Notes: generated from the sequence alone by a model not told the origin. Positions 1-14,940 are shown, counted from the first letter of the stretch. The stretch: DNA of 64,000 nucleotides from Neodiprion pinetum (GCF_021155775.2 NC_060235.2:43372701-43436700); one strand, 5' to 3'. Numbers and translations: made by a program.

Positions 1-3000
1 CTAGCGGTCTGCCTACCTGCTCTCCACCTGCGCGTGAGGATTCATCGTGAAATTATATGCCAAAAGTAATCTCTATATTTTGGTAAATAACCTGGCGAAG
101 AGAAAGAAAAAGTCGAAAAGTAAGAGACGAACTAGAAGTCGACCGAGGGGGCGATGGACGCAGAGAGCGATGCGGAATTCGGGTAAAACTGCGGACGGCA
201 AAAATGAGATGGAAAACTGGTTGTCTTATTGTTAGAAACGGATAATGCGATGCATCTAACAATAAGGGACAAAGAGCCGGAGGAGAAGGGTAGTTGTGGC
301 GATAGTACCCAGTAGCAGCAGCAGAAGTGGATATAGTACCCGGCGCAGGCACTCTGTTCCTCTCGGGGCGAGACACCTGGCGCTAGGAAAGGAAACCCGA
401 AAATGGAGGGTGAAGTCCGACAGCGTGGTGCGTTCACACAACCTCTTGATCCTGATTAGAATATTACCAAGTAGAGATCTCTCGCGTGAGCGCGATTCAT
501 GTGAAATAAATCCAGTATATCCTTTACGGTACAAACCAAGTGCTACTGGGCCAGATACAGGCCGGCACACAGACCCTGTGACAAAGGGTCGTCGTGGCGT
601 ACGTGCATGCGGTCGCTAAACCTAGCGAGGGTTAGTTATTCCATCACTGGCGTCTAGTTTTCCTGCGGGGTTAGATTGGGAAACGCAGCGTCAAGGGACG
701 TAATCAACCTGGGTAGAGACGAGGCATAAGCGCGGCGTAAACGCGTACCTACCTGAGAAACGACAGTACTTGTCCGTTCACCTCTCCCGATGAAAAAAAA
801 TTTACTTTGTTGATTGTCAAGTTGATTTCTAGTATACCGTTTCTCATCCCCGACTGCTTATACGCATCTATCTGTGTATGGGTTTTTCGTACGCGGATAA
901 TGTATGCACGTTTTGAACGCTCAGCCACTGCGCCGTAAGCTAGCTCTTCGCTTTTCCGTGTGCACATGTACCTACGACAGAATATGGACGTATCCTGAAA
1001 AAATTCCAAGCAGATCATAAAAACCTGTCGGACTAGTCTTCGGAAATGGAATGCTTTCCTTTTCGTTCGACGCATTAACCAATACATGCCGTTAACGGTC
1101 CCCGTATTCAGGGTGAATAAATCTTATCATTGAAGAAAGTACGCGTGAAGGTATTCTGAAATTTACGTATTTCTTTGCGTTCGTTACATTTGATCGCACG
1201 GCTTTTGTCACTGGAGTGTACTGGGTAACTGCAACGTCTCTGTGCATGTACACGCATGTAAGAAGTGGCATCAGTTTACTTCCGAAACATTTCACAGGCG
1301 GCCAAAGTGCTATTCTAAATATTTTGCTTCACCTGTTGCAGGATACACGTATCTCGGATCGTCGCTGGTCGTTGAGCCGTCCGTAGCCAGCGGTGCCAAG
1401 AAACGGTAAGGAAAAAAAAGTAACCGTCAAAAGATGTTTCTGGTGGATTACCTTCTCTTCGAGAACTGTCCATTATGATTATGCCTCTTTTCCTTTTTTG
1501 TTTTTTTGCGGTACTAGAATTTACTTGTTTCGTTTTTCGGTATCCGTGCATGTCTCGCCTTAACTATAACGTATGTCAGAGTTTATATATGCAGGTATAT
1601 CATGTTTCTTGCAAATTGCACAAGGATTTACACTGGCGGAAGATTAGGTAGAGGTTTCTAAAAATATTCACTCACAAAATGTTATGTACGGAAGAAAAAG
1701 AAACGAACGAAGTTATAAGTACGTAGTGAGAAAAAAAGTTGTTAAGCCAACCGTATCCATTTAGTTGGTTGAAAAGTTGTCGATTCAATCATTATGTTGT
1801 GAAAATTAATATACTGTAGTCAAAGTAATAAGTTCTGTCAATTCAGATCAACCAAACGAGTTATTTAAATTATACGGTTGATTTAATTGAAAATTTGACA
1901 GTTCCGAACAATATCTGGTTGTGCCAACTGAAACGACCCGGTTAAAGAAAGATGTACCCGTGGTTGAATGCATGCCATCGCTTCCACCAAATATTTCAAT
2001 GTCATTGAAGAATATGTTATAGTAATTGGCGGAATCAAATTTGATCTTCTTGAATCAACCCTGAATTGCAATTACACACATTGGTGAATGCGTATTGTTG
2101 AATGAACTAAACGTGCCTTTTGTCAGAAAGTTTTAATGATTGGGGGAATCAAAGTAGGTTTCTTACCATAAAGGGATCTACATCTTGTAGGTGCCACTTG
2201 TTTCGTTGATCAAACTCAGTAAATAAAATTCGACCAACTGCGAATACTTTGGTTGATAACAACGAAATTGTTTTCATTTCAAAGTTTCAATGAATTTAGC
2301 CAACATCACGAATAAGCATATAAGTTCAGCTACATTCGAATATTTTTTTGGTCGAGGAAAGAAACCATAAAGGTTCAATGCATGAAGCAGCTAGAAAAAC
2401 ATAAAATTAATGAGGTCCTCCGTGTTTTGGCCCAATAACATGAAAGAAATATTTATGTCGAATAAACATTGTCTCGATTGGACGTATTTTATTCGCTAAC
2501 TGAAATATTTCATGCGCTAATTTAATACTTCTGGATTGTTGGAATACTGATCGAATCCCAGCGTTTTTTCACAAAATCTCTTAATGCCACCTCGCAATCA
2601 CTTCGTATCATTGAGATGAGCAGGTATAGCTTGCAACCTATGTGAGAAAAAGTTGTTCGAAAATCTGTGCGACACTTTGGCGTATTGTTTACAGATGTGA
2701 GACTATAATAGTGTAGGAAACGGCAAACGATGTCCGGCTTGAAGCTAGAACACATGGGTGCACCGTTTTATCAGAAATTAAACATGTGTTTTCTTCGACT
2801 TGCGATCAATCATAAGTACTTGGTGCCTGTGAAATATATACAAATTTCCTTAATTAAGCTGGAAATGTCCATCTTATTTTTTATCAGAACCACTCCAAAT
2901 GATTGTCGAGGTTTTCTCCAATTATGCATTTGTTCCATCAACCAAGATCGAGCAATTTTAACAAAACATTTAGTCCCGTCAACCGAAATTTATAGTCATA

Positions 3001-4000
3001 CTAACAAAACATTATTCGCTTGACTTTTGTTTGTCTCAACCGTAATAAACTCGTATGCAATTGCACTTATATGTAAAATAATCTTGTCACTTTAGCATCG
3101 TACAGACAAATGAGATATTTTCAATTTCGCACATGTACGAGAAATAAAACAATATGATCTGAGCTGACCAAAAACTGCATAAAAAAAATTTCAAATGTAC
3201 CTGCTCTTCTCTTTAGAACAGTCAATCGAAAAACAAAAACCCTTTAATTCTACTCATCTGTGACCCAAATAACAAAATTTTTGAATTATTACATCCAACC
3301 ATAGAAATTTACCATGCAAAATGTAAACTAGCCCACCATTTCCCATCAGAAAGATACAAAGGCAAATGTGTGATATCATTTTAGGCTTCAAAACCATACA
3401 AGACGATTCCAGTAAAATTAACGATATAAAGATTCATGAACGTTTGCAAAATCACAGAAATAAAATCGGATCAAACAAATTCTCACATTTCTCGGTTTCA
3501 GCACGCCTACGGAACGTATGTAATTGTTTTTGGCATGTTCGCTTTTTCCCCTTTAGTACATTAATATTGAACTGCACGTAGTGCTATTCACCGACGCTTA
3601 TTTGAAACAATTACCGGTCCATCGATAAAAATATTCTAGAATAGAGATTTCTTACAGGTAGCTGTTAGCAAGCTTGATTATGACCTGCGTAATTTGATGT
3701 TGAACATTTTTAAATCCAAGCAAATAATCATTCGCTCGTGTAAGAATAATTACTTGCAGTACTCCTGTTTCTACAGCTTTGCATTGGTTGTACTTCACGA
3801 CTGTTAGCTTTGTATTGGCCCAATTTTCCTTTAAAGTCACAGTTGTTTGTTGTAATGGATCTGCATTTATTTAAAAGTCGTTTGATGTTTGCCGAATTAC
3901 TAAAAAAAAAAATTTGCCTTCTTTCGAGGTGCTTTCGTTAATTCCCAGACATTCGAAGGAAAATTTTATTTATTGAAAGGAAAGTTTCGAAGTTAAATGA
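1..4000. other. no gene recognised; diverged repeat-rich DNA
   Basis: No coding sequence with family resemblance or coding-like composition was seen on either strand. From about 1720 to 3050 the words TTGATT, GGTTGA and CAACC recur in both orientations, resembling decayed copies of the same small inverted-repeat elements seen at 7.8, 9.2 and 32.4 kb. A sequence near 1726 (GTGAGAAAAAAAG) resembles one terminus of that family. The first 700 bases are more G+C-rich and could belong to an upstream exon or regulatory region, but nothing proves it. Confidence 0.5.
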
Positions 4001-4179
4001 ATTGTGTTACGGTTTAGCCAGGGACTCAAGTTGAAACCAAGATCTTGTGGTTATTCAAATTCGTTCACTGTAAACTGCATCCATACTCCCTCGGTGAGTG
4101 AGTATTTGGATTATGGGGAAACAATTGTATTCTCAGCGAGAGCGAAGATGGTGGTGGAATGTTTATCGGCCGATAACTG

Positions 4180-5110
4180 TCCCCCGTATAGCAAACATCG
4201 CCTCATTCCCATCACCGGCCGCCGCGGTACCATTTAGTGCATCAGTAGCTTCGTCGATGGTTGAATTGGCGAATTGCAAGGGGCCCATTGCCGGGTGGTG
4301 ACACGAGTTATTCGATGATCATTCTCGGGGCGTGTGCGCTGCTGAACGAGTGGTCACCTCGGCTCAAAGAAACAGGCTCATTTATCCGCAACTCGTATAA
4401 GGTACAGTTGAAATATAAGGAGCGGTTATTATGATTTCTGTCGTGACTGCACAATGAAGGCCGAAGTGTAGATGTCTCATTTGAATGACAACGAGGCTGC
4501 ACCGGATTGCATCGCGGTGCACCAGGGTGCAACCCTAAGCAGCGGCGCATGAGTTGGCTCAAAGATGCAGGTTGATACACAATGACCAGCACAGGTAGAA
4601 CCTTGCCTTACCTTGGCGAGCCATACATGCGGAAGACGACGCGCGCACATCCCTCGTACTAGTTCGACCTCCTGCATCGCCCGTTCCATGTCCTGCGCGC
4701 ACGCATGCATACGTAGGTACGCAGGTACGTACCTGTAGGTGTGGCTACGGTGCACGTGGGTAAATACGGCCGTGGCCAGAGCGCAGCATCTGGTACCTGA
4801 TGCATGCAGTCCGCGTCGCGGCAGAGCGCATGCCGTGCAACTGCACCGCATTCACGTGTGTGGTGACCTTTCATCTCTCGCGCACTCGGCGAAGCCTCGG
4901 ATCTCTCTCCGGTAACCGGGCGTATGAATTGCCTACCGTTGCATTTGGCGCGTGCCAGCCGCGTGCGCCCCACCCCCTGACTCCCCCATCCCTCCCTATG
5001 CTTTATCCTTTATCCTCCCCACCCGTTATACCCCCCTTTCTTTCGCCGCTGGCCCTGTCCTACTTGTTCAGTGCGAAAGTACGACGGTGAGGTGCATCGG
5101 CCACACTTGT
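4180..5110. other. GC-rich block, no gene recognised
   Basis: CpG and G+C content rise over this stretch, and open frames overlap on both strands in all phases, which is what GC-rich non-coding DNA gives. It carries a cluster of CAGGTA/TACCTG and GTAGGTAC words around 4713-4740. It could be regulatory; I see no coding exon. Confidence 0.35.
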
Positions 5111-5249
5111 TGCGTCTCTTCCGCATCGACTTCGCCATTTCGTAATACCGGTCAGCTTTGCCAGAGATTATTGCTTGAGTCTCGACACTTGATTCGGTAT
5201 CCGGATTATTTTGAGAAGAGGCTCGCATCGAGAGGTGAATAATTGCTAT

Positions 5250-7780
5250 GCGTTTCTAATTTTTCACACCTGCGCTTCGGATCTGACCTATGAGCACTCG
5301 GACACTTGTATTTTCCTACTGCAAATGAAAAACTAAATATCTATTTCAAATTTTATACCCTCGATGCAACTGAGAAGGCAATTCAGATCTTTTCGTGAAC
5401 ACGTAATTCAAGCACGTTTTTCATGAACTGTGAACTGAAACTGTTTCCAAATCTTGCAGCCGTTCAACGCGTGATATAATACCTAACAAAAGTGTAGTGA
5501 TATTCGGATCAGGTTTTTGATTACTTTGACAAATAATATACACCCTTATGTACTTGTTTATACGAAACGTTTGGCAGAGATTAGGATCACAAAATCTCTT
5601 TTTGTATACATATGTCTGAGGTCGAGAGCAAAGAGGTTTCAACGTTAACGTACCTACATAATGAAAGGCGAAATGCAAACAGAAACTGGACCGGCAACAA
5701 CTTCTTACCTCCAGATACGAGTTGCTGCTTTCGAAAACCGATCGCCCCTTGAAACCTCAAAAGCTTCTTTAGACCCAATGTTTACTCAAAGTATTGCGCA
5801 GTGGCACAATAATTGTCAAAAGAGCCTGCAAACCTGACGCAAAGCAAAATTATGCGTGAGAATCTCACCCGGCTCGATTACAATCTTTGTACGGAATCAG
5901 TTTTCGCCATGGTATCTTGGACACTTTATTTCTCAAATTCACAACCTCGGTGTATTGAACACCCGTCGTTCGGCACAGGCGGTGAATTGCACCTGTAGTC
6001 AGACGAAACTACTCTCAGCGATGGTTTCTTCTTTGTTTCGTTCAACGCGTCAATAGCCTACAATTCGCAGGTTTGATAGTTTCCGTTGAACACAAACATA
6101 TGTGAAATAAGTACCTACCTACAGGTGCGGTCAATTGTGCACATTGCGGGAAGTATTCTACACTCTAAATTCTTCGGGTTGCTGAAGCCTGCACCCTGAA
6201 TCCTAGATATTATATAATAAATCTAGTGCCAATATTAATGATTGTGCAGTTTTCTAACCTAAACTGTGCACCGATATTGGTAATTTTTTTCGAATCTTCT
6301 TGCAGGTATAATCATAAAAGGCAACTACAGAAAATTGCAACAGTTATATTTTTATTGAAATCGGATTAATTATTCGCTTTGTAATTAATCATTTCTTTTC
6401 TATCAGATTCATAATCAGTGAGACGTTAATTATTATGTTTGAATTTACAAAATGAAAATGGTTCGATAATTTTGTTTGACAAATTGCTTGAATTTGTAAA
6501 TGTAGTTATGAATTAGCATAACCACAACCTAAATTTTATTATACCTACTTTTTTCTTTTCACCTGCCGATTTTCGGACCACAATTGAATTTCAAGGGCCG
6601 TTATTATCACGCAGAACTAATCGGGTTGGAAGATTCGAAAGGTATGAGCAACGTAGCATAAAGACGTGGCTTTGTAACTCCCATAGATAAAATCCCATAT
6701 CCTCACATATCCTACATATTGTATATTCCTGCTTACAGAGGTAGCGGAACCGCGTTGCCAGAATCTCCTGTCGACCAGGTCGGAAATGGATGGAGGTGAG
6801 TCCGACGCACTACTGCTTCATTCCCTTAGTATCGAATTAGGTATATACTGTATTGCATAAAGATAAGTGAAGTCTACAGATTTGGAAACTTTAAGTATCG
6901 ACAAGTGCTCAGACTGTAATGCCATTGACAAACATCGCCGGAGAGTTAAAAATTCTCATTCCTAGTGTGAACGGATTCACCATAGCCGGTGCAAGTCATG
7001 GGTGTTGAATTATCGGCTTACGTTAATAATACGTTTGCGTCCTACCTTAAACGCCCGGTCTCGACGCTAGTAAAGGTAATCATCGTGACTGGACTGGTGG
7101 GAGTCCGGTAATTGCCGTCGACTCTTTGGGAATAGAAAGCTAAACGCTTCGTCGCGCGAAATCTTGCAAGTAGAAGTTCCGTCCAAGTGAAAAGGTCAAG
7201 GCCACGTCCGTGAGTTCCTCTAGTTTCCAAAGCTAGGCGAACCCCCGGCGCCATAGCATTCACCTCCTCCGCAACTGGTGGTACCCGATGTATAGTCTAT
7301 CCAGGTTTCCGCTCATTAATTATTCTACCGACCTGAATACCTATAGCTTTTTGTGCTTCACCGCATGGCAAGATGATTTCTGTTTCCAACGAATCTGCAG
7401 CTTTCCGCGTAGCGCCTTACGCTTTTACTCTCACCGCACTATAGCAATCCTTGTATGATTACCGCACGTGGGGTATTTTCCCAGCGAAAAACTTGGAGTG
7501 CGAAATCCAGCGAGATCTAGAACGTTTGGCCACTATATTGATTGGGCGAACCCTTTTGCGCCACTCGTCATTCTCTACGCACGTTCTCTCGTTGTTCTTA
7601 ATGGTCTCTTCTTGCTGTGTTCTAATATTCAGAACCGTTGTAAACGTTAATCGTTAGCATTCTTGTTTTCTTTTCACTTTCCCTTCCTTTTTACCTTCTA
7701 TTCGTCACTTCGTATAGGAGCATATTATTGCCATACCTATTAGTAATCCGCGCACAAAAATAAATTTGTAAAATGTACTA
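5250..7780. other. no gene recognised
   Basis: Unique-looking, moderately AT-rich DNA. The word GTACCTACCTACAGGT occurs at about 6111-6126. No exon-like ORF, RNA gene or transposon end was recognised. Confidence 0.5.
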
Positions 7781-7797
7781 AATATAGAGATCAAATA

Positions 7798-7952
7798 CGG
7801 CGAAAGAAATATGTTCCTGATTCGAATAAATGTTACCTCAATCAAATTGTTGTTCTGGTCACTGTTTAGTTGAATCAAACGACATTTCTTTGATTCCAAA
7901 AAACGTTCCCTTCAACTAATTTGGTAAATTAAAAAAATCCTTTCTCCGAGTG
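7798..7952. mobile_element. small TIR element (CACTGAG-type family), degenerate
   Basis: The right end reads CTTTCTCCGAGTG followed by TA; the left end reads TA then CGGCGAAAGAAA. The inverted ends resemble those of the better-preserved copy at 24646-24879, and TA flanks both sides as a possible target duplication. The interior has TTTAGTTGAATCAAAC-type words typical of this group. No coding capacity. Confidence 0.4.
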
Positions 7953-8233
7953 TATTATGATCGGCTTCGGTATATGCTACATGTCTGCATGCATAAATAT
8001 ATTATACATGAAGACATACACGATTATACAGCAGAAACTTGTTGTTATCAACTTCTTGGGTCTGGAGTTTAAAGCAACGAGAGAGCTTCGTCGTATCCAA
8101 GTCTGAAAATGAATCGTATACGACACGTTGCCAATGGTTACGGGAGCGGAGAGACCCTGTCCACCAAGGTGAGTTGACAATAATGAGTTTATGCTGTATG
8201 TTGATACATATATGAAAATATACATGTTCATTA

Positions 8234-8512
8234 GGGTGTTGCGCGAAAAAATAATTGGCAAGTTTCCATCGTGGCACCCTCTGAAAAGTCTGTTTCGGTT
8301 GAAAGAAAGATTCTCTCGAAAGATGAGCGTTGTACGTTGCGTTTCAGAGAGCGCTCATTCGATTTTTCACTTTTTTAGAAGAAGTTGATGAGCGCCATCT
8401 CAGACGTAACGTATAACGCTCATCTTCGGGGAGAATCTTTCTTTTAACCAAAACAAACATTTCAACGGGTGCGGCGATGGAAATCTGCAAATTATTTTTT
8501 CGTGCCGCACCC
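8234..8512. mobile_element. foldback MITE with TTAGGGTG-type ends (mariner-like)
   Basis: The two halves are imperfect inverted copies of about 130 bp. The outer ends are TTAGGGTG and CACCCTAA, and inner matches include AAAGAAAGATTCTC with GAGAATCTTTCTTT and GATGAGCG with CGCTCATC. A TA dinucleotide lies just outside each end. Such ends and a TA duplication are typical of mariner-like non-autonomous elements. No transposase ORF. Confidence 0.75.
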
Positions 8513-9149
8513 TAATTTTCAAACTGTGCGGGCCAAATGTTGTGGCTGATGCAATTGAAGTAACGCATTATTCACAGTTTTCACCTCTACGGCCTCCCAC
8601 CGAACTCCATTTCATAATCGGCCTTTGTTCACGGCTATGTCTTCACTCAACCCTTAACCGGTAGCCGCCTTGTCTGTTCAGCTTACTTTGTTGAGCAATT
8701 AATCAATTATCTCCTCGGCCGAGTGTGAAGTCGCGCGACCGTTCTTCTAGCTTTCCTGGATTTCTTTTCGTTACGAAAAGTTCCAACGATGTTTGAGATA
8801 GCTGACACGTACTGCCATGTGCATTAAGCTTTCTCGTACTCGTGTATAAAAATTTTAAATCTTCCCTCGTGCAGCGGCGAATGGAGCTGAAGTTTGAAAA
8901 ATCCAAACCCAAATGTGCTAACAAAGCGTCTGCAAATTCTAAGGGGATCCAAAGGGATGTAAATATCTTCAATGACTTCCAAACGATATATTTAAAAAAA
9001 ATTTGGAAAAGTAATGAAAGATATACCGTAATGATAGACAGAAACCTTCATTAGAGCTAAATGAATTTATTTGTAAGAGGAAAATCCAATCGGATTATAT
9101 TATCGGCATAAAGTTAACACTTCTAAGATCTCGAAGTCTTGTAGGGCTG

Positions 9150-9287
9150 CACTCAGGGAAAAGATTGATTAATTCCAATCAAATGTGTTTCAATCAAATA
9201 AACACAATTTCAGTTGGATCAAAATTTATTCAATTGGAACACACTTTATTTGTGTTAACCAAACTTCTCTCGACTTTTCTCTTCGTG
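9150..9287. mobile_element. short palindromic element (CACTGAG-type family)
   Basis: The left end CACTCAGGGAAAAG and the right end CTTTTCTCTTCGTG are inverted relatives. Inside, GTGTTTCAATCAAAT and ATTCAATTGGAACAC also pair. The target duplication is not clear. Similar ends occur at 7.8, 24.6 and 32.4 kb. Confidence 0.5.
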
Positions 9288-9299
9288 GATGTGACAGAT

Positions 9300-12200
9300 C
9301 ACTTCGAAGATGGGTAGAAAAAATTTCCTTCGGTAGGGTGTGTAATTACGATCCACAACCCGATGAATCGTAATCCTACCGACCTAGACATAAATACCCT
9401 GCCCACTGAAACAATTCTTTCGACAAGACGGCCACGTCGAGTTTCCAAACTTCTGGAAGTAGAATATCAATTCAAATACCGTCCGACTCTACCAATCGTT
9501 TGTATTTACTGCAATCATTGCTCGATTATCTGACGGTAAATCAGGTTTCAATTACATCCAGGCTGATCTATTACCACGGCAAGCTTATATTGCGTTTCAA
9601 ATCGACAATGTGCTCTAGTATTGTTACTGACAAGAAGACTATGGCAATGCATCTGAATAATATGGAATATTAAGATCAGACAGGCCTTTCGTTAATTCAT
9701 TTGATTGCAGAAAACTGCGAGTTTTCTAATCTAGCTTTCACTTGACAAGGGGCACTCTTCCTCAAGATGACCACGAGCCTCTTGATTCAACTACGTTATT
9801 GACTATATCATCGATAATCACTTATCACGCTTCAGGGTTTCGGCGATGCTGTTTCGTGTATCCATGTAATGGGTAGCAGCTGAGTATTCCGATCCTGGTC
9901 ATCCCGGAAATCGGGTAGCATTCAAGTTAACTAGGTGCAAGCAGCATTCACACTATGACCGCGACACCAAGGGTCAACCCTGTTACACTCCACTGACCTG
10001 CTTCAGCAATTGTCATCGAATATTGCAGGCTGCTGCGACATTGTATATTTGCGCCATATTTTTAATCCGCTATATATAATCGGATAGGTATACGACGGAA
10101 CTGGACGAGCGCGGATCCGTGTAGGTCCTGCGTTCGTATGAGCCTACCGTGTACTTCGTTCTTGCCCCAGCATGGCCTTGGCCCGTCTTCTCAAGTACAA
10201 ACGCGCGTACGCATACGTGCGTGTGGGGTCGTATGGGTGCTATTTACACGTGTCCACATTCTAAGCTCCCGTTGAAAGCTTCCCACCTCTTCTCCCCTTA
10301 TCCTCTGTTCTCTCTCCCATCAGCCCTCGGCATCCCTTCGACCCCATCCCAGGGCCGCGTTCACGGTGTGTCTGTGAATCCATTGAAACTTGAGCGGCTT
10401 CCGTATTCTCTCTTCGACGTCCCGTTTGTTCGTCCGCTCCATTCCTTGTCTACTTTAGTTTAAACCAACGGCCAAACTAGGTTACAACGAACTCTTTCCG
10501 GCAACCATGCATAACTGACACCCATACGCCTTGGCAAATACCTGTATTTTAATCCCTATGCCAAAGAGATGGGGGTTCAGCGTATTATATAATAAGGTAG
10601 GTTTAAACATTTCACGGTGAAAAATCAAGATAACCAACCGCATTGGATTCCTCCAAACCGAAGTACATTTGAAGCCCCTGACACCTCTACGTAATAGTCT
10701 TGGTGTGGCCGCAACAATTACGATTTTTACAAATCTCTAATTTAGTGTCAATACTTGAGTTGTGTGCCGTGTATATACAACTTGCACATGACATTGAAGG
10801 AATTATGCATTCAGAGTTCAACCAAGATTATCACCTTCCTTCGACATCACGAAAAATTCATTCAATAGCCCTACTAATTTCTTTAGGATATAAAAAATTG
10901 TGTCTACTCGCATTTTCTGTAAGCAGTAACATGTATCACGGAAAACTGATTCTTGAATCTGATTTCCATCTTACTTGCACCTTGAGAAACATGAATTCAA
11001 TCAGTAGTGCGTAATACCGTATTAAGCCTGGACTGTAGAAGTACTTCCCGATCTTATCGAACCCCAAAAATTACCTGCGATTTTCGATGTTCGTAAAGCA
11101 TTTACAAAACTTTCAAATGACCATGAGGTAGTTCCGAACTGCAAGTGACAAATACAAAGTATTGTTAACAAAAAGACTTGAATTACAATTCGCAATGAGA
11201 GTACAAAATTTAGTTCTCCGACCTCTTACTTGCCCAATTTGTACTTGCGTGCACGCTACGGGTGTCAAAATGGTAGATACGCAATCTCCACGGCTAGTGG
11301 ACATGTTAATTTCTTACAGTCCTCAAGAAAATTTCACGATTGCTTACAATTTGCAGGACATGAAGGTTTTGCAGATGCAAAGTGGTGGGAATGCGATTCA
11401 GGTAGGACAATATCTTAGAAAATACAACATCCCGGGTACACTACTTGGCAGACACCCGGTTCTTTTGGGACGATTTTGTCTCGGTTGATCCTAGGACTCT
11501 TTGTTGGCCAGGTAGATGAAAATTTTCCCATTGGGTTCAGATACCCGTTCACTTTTATAGGGTACGGAAATATTTAGAGAGCGTTTGAAAAATAGCAAAC
11601 CGAAAGTTCGGTCAATTTTCCTTACAGCTACGTGTATAGAAAAAAATTATAAGAATTATATTCTTGCAAAAAAATTACCACAAGCATGTACATGTTGTTG
11701 ATGCAAATAAATAAACACACACATTGTTTTTACCGTCAGTTTGCAACAATCAATCCGAAGTGAAATTCTGAAAATAAGTTCTCTGAACCACTTTAAGCGG
11801 ACTCGACGATCATTCTTGCAAAGCCTCACTTGAACTTGAAAACTCTCCAAATTAAGAAGATTAAACCAAGTGTTTCCGTACTTCACCACTTCTTTCGGTG
11901 GAAACAATTTACCGAGCTAGGCGATGCTAATGTCTGATCACCTTGTATAAAGCTTGTACAAACCGGGTTAGGCGAGGCAAGTTCAGGTCAGCCAGGTATA
12001 CGACGAGGGTTTACAAAGAGTCTATGATTTTACGGTTCAGGCGTATGCATGCATGTATACGTGAAATGTGCTCCGCATCTAGGCATTTCCGTGGGCTCAA
12101 TTCAGCTGCAGGCATCGTTATATACCCTTCGTTCAGCTCTGAGCTTCCTGGTTCCTCACGACTAGGTATCGCACCTTCATACCTACCTGGAACAGAGGTT

Positions 12201-14930
12201 GAAAATCGTGACCAGCTTTGCATAACTGGACAAGCGTAATCCGTTTCCCGTGAAGTATAAGTAACGCATTTCTTTCCCTTTTTCTCGATTCACTTTTTCT
12301 TACTTATCACTCGAAAGATTCTGTTGCCACTCACCCTGTTCTTAAAACGATAGAATACGCCTTTGATTGGATGGCATTTATAATAGATGTATACCACTCC
12401 CTCAACCATACGATTCGGGCATGCATCGAAGCTTTGTTCTCTTTCCCTTTTCTGAGTCATAGATATTGATGACACCATTGTATATCCAGAGTATGCGGAG
12501 TACCTGCTGTCCTCTTTCTTTTCCTTGGTAAAATATTGTCAAAAAGCGGTGGGTAGTAGGCGTGGGCATTGTGTGTTGGAACAGCGCAAGCAGATGTCAG
12601 TTTTCGAGGAAAATTCTCGAACACAGAACACCATCAAGCTTGCTTTGCACAAACGACTACAGCTTTTATGGTCGAGCTGAAAAATCGAATGTGCAGCTGA
12701 TCGAGAAGACTAATGTTTTTCCGTTTATACACGCATGGAATCGTATGCACGCAAACGCTGTATATACCTTCAGCAATGCTTGCCAACAATCGAGGGAAAA
12801 CCGCTGGCCAGAATACTGAAGTATATATGCATACTGAGGAAGGGTATCTTGAATCGAGCTTTTGCAGGAACTAAAAAATCACCTCGAGTAGCTCCTAAAG
12901 CCTGACTGAAGAGATTTTCACGGCATATAGGTATATGCTTCCTATAGGGATCAAAACACGTGTTCGCTCTGCGAAGCTTCCGCGTGGATTTTTATCTGTA
13001 TCATCAATTGGTTGTCACGAAGCTATAAAAATACGATACGATTGATGAAGAATCCTCAGAAAAAGACTTGCACTTTGAATTTGGCCTTCGTCAAATTTTG
13101 TCAGTTACTGCAGAGAATTGGGCAATTATAGTACTTTGAGTCCGGTCCCTTTGGACATTCTACATCATAACCAGGGGCCCTATTGTTCACCTTTTCGGTA
13201 GAGTATCTCAAGCATGACATTTGCTACTTGCTTAGTTGCTCGAGCTATAACGTCGATTCAAGATTTGATGTCTCATGGAGCCCGTTTTCAACAAACTCCC
13301 GTACTATACGAGCTCAGAATTAATTATGTATCTCAATAACAATACCGCACCACTTTGCAGGATTCTTCCGAGCGAAAGCGATTATCAAACTGGCATTATC
13401 GACATCAGCTTTGTTTAAGCTTTGGGAAAAAATGAACGAAAAACTTGATCTATGTACCTTAGTTACAGTACTACCCTGTAGTGATTTCTTAGTTCAGTCA
13501 AGGAGTATTTCACTGAAGCGATTGAGGCGTCAATACCATTTGAAATCATTTCCTTATCTCCAAATCCACACCGGAATCGGTAATATTCAAATAAAATTCT
13601 ACATTAGTAAACATTAAGGTAATCATTAAGGTAATCATTACTAGTAATGAGAAATCATTCAGGATTATAGGAATCTCTTTGTGATCTTAAGAAATCATAT
13701 GAAATCTTAGAAATCATGAGAAATCACGCAATCAAAGTAAAATTCATTTGTCAGGTATAAAATGTAAATAATGACGAAATACGTAATCATGGTGTCAATT
13801 TTTGCTCCGGTAAAAAATTCCTTGACTTCAATTCATTATGGGTTGTAGGTGCGCACCGGATACGGCGTCTGCAATGTGATTTGTGACAAAAATTTCAAAG
13901 CTTCTTGTCAATGTAATAATACGTGCAAATGATATTGCTCCGACGCCTTAGACTCACCCATTATAACGAAAAGAGTATGACGATATGTTACAGAATGAGC
14001 CCGCAACATAAAATATGATTAATAAAGTTTCCCATCTTTCCTGATGAAGTATTTATTGTTGAACAGACCGGACGAATGTTAACCACAACGTTATTCTTGT
14101 ACGTTGTATTTGAACGAGGCGCCAATTAAGTACTTACCGTGGTTGACCACAATCTCTCATCATCTATCTTTGCAGTCCACGGCGGCGGGGTCATTTATTT
14201 CATAACTGATTATAGAAAATCAAGCCATTGAACCGTTACAACATGGTATTCGTAAACGAGAACAATGCTCAGATTATGCGATAGTACAAGAAAATCATTT
14301 TTTTTTTTTTTACTCGTTCCCAGTCGAAATCCCGATCTCGATAATCGTACTGAAATAATATTGTCAATATCAAGATTGATTGAAACCGTTCAAACGCGAT
14401 ACAGGTCAACGGTTTGGCTTGAATTGTTCCAGATGCGCCTTGTATGAGATCGAAGGAACAAGAAGCCTCTCTCACCATTGCACGTATCAACTACCAAGTA
14501 TACCCGGTCTGGACCGTAAGTCGTTCAACTGCGGTTGAAAACTTTCGATTTCTAGTCGAGGGATCTATAGCGTCCCCCTCCATCGTTCACATTTGCCTTA
14601 GGCCTCTGCTGTAAATGGAAGCGGAAGACATAATGAATATTATCTAAAGTCCAAGCATGCACATCAATGGCTTTGCTGTAACAAATCATCCTTGCAACAA
14701 ACACCTTGCGAAATTTGAGTGTAGTTATACTCAGTTCGTATTCATGAATGTGGTGGCCTGTACAACATATATAAGTTTAAGTTGCAGATTTCGTCGAAAG
14801 AGGTCCATAAGAGACTTGTATATGTGACTTGTTTACGAGTGTAACTCAGTACACTACTTTACTTAGCCCATTAGAACGGTATACGAAACCAAAACAAATT
14901 CGAATACAGGTGATGAGAGAAATTAATGAC
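9300..14930. other. no gene recognised
   Basis: No supported gene. A 108-codon frame at 11162-11488 and an 85-codon frame at 12562-12819 lack family resemblance and flanking gene signals. A small patch of degenerate GAAATCAT / AAGGTAATCATT repeats lies at about 13614-13740. A GC-rich 300-bp patch lies at 10.15-10.45 kb. Confidence 0.5.
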
Positions 14931-14940
14931 ATTCTAGTCA

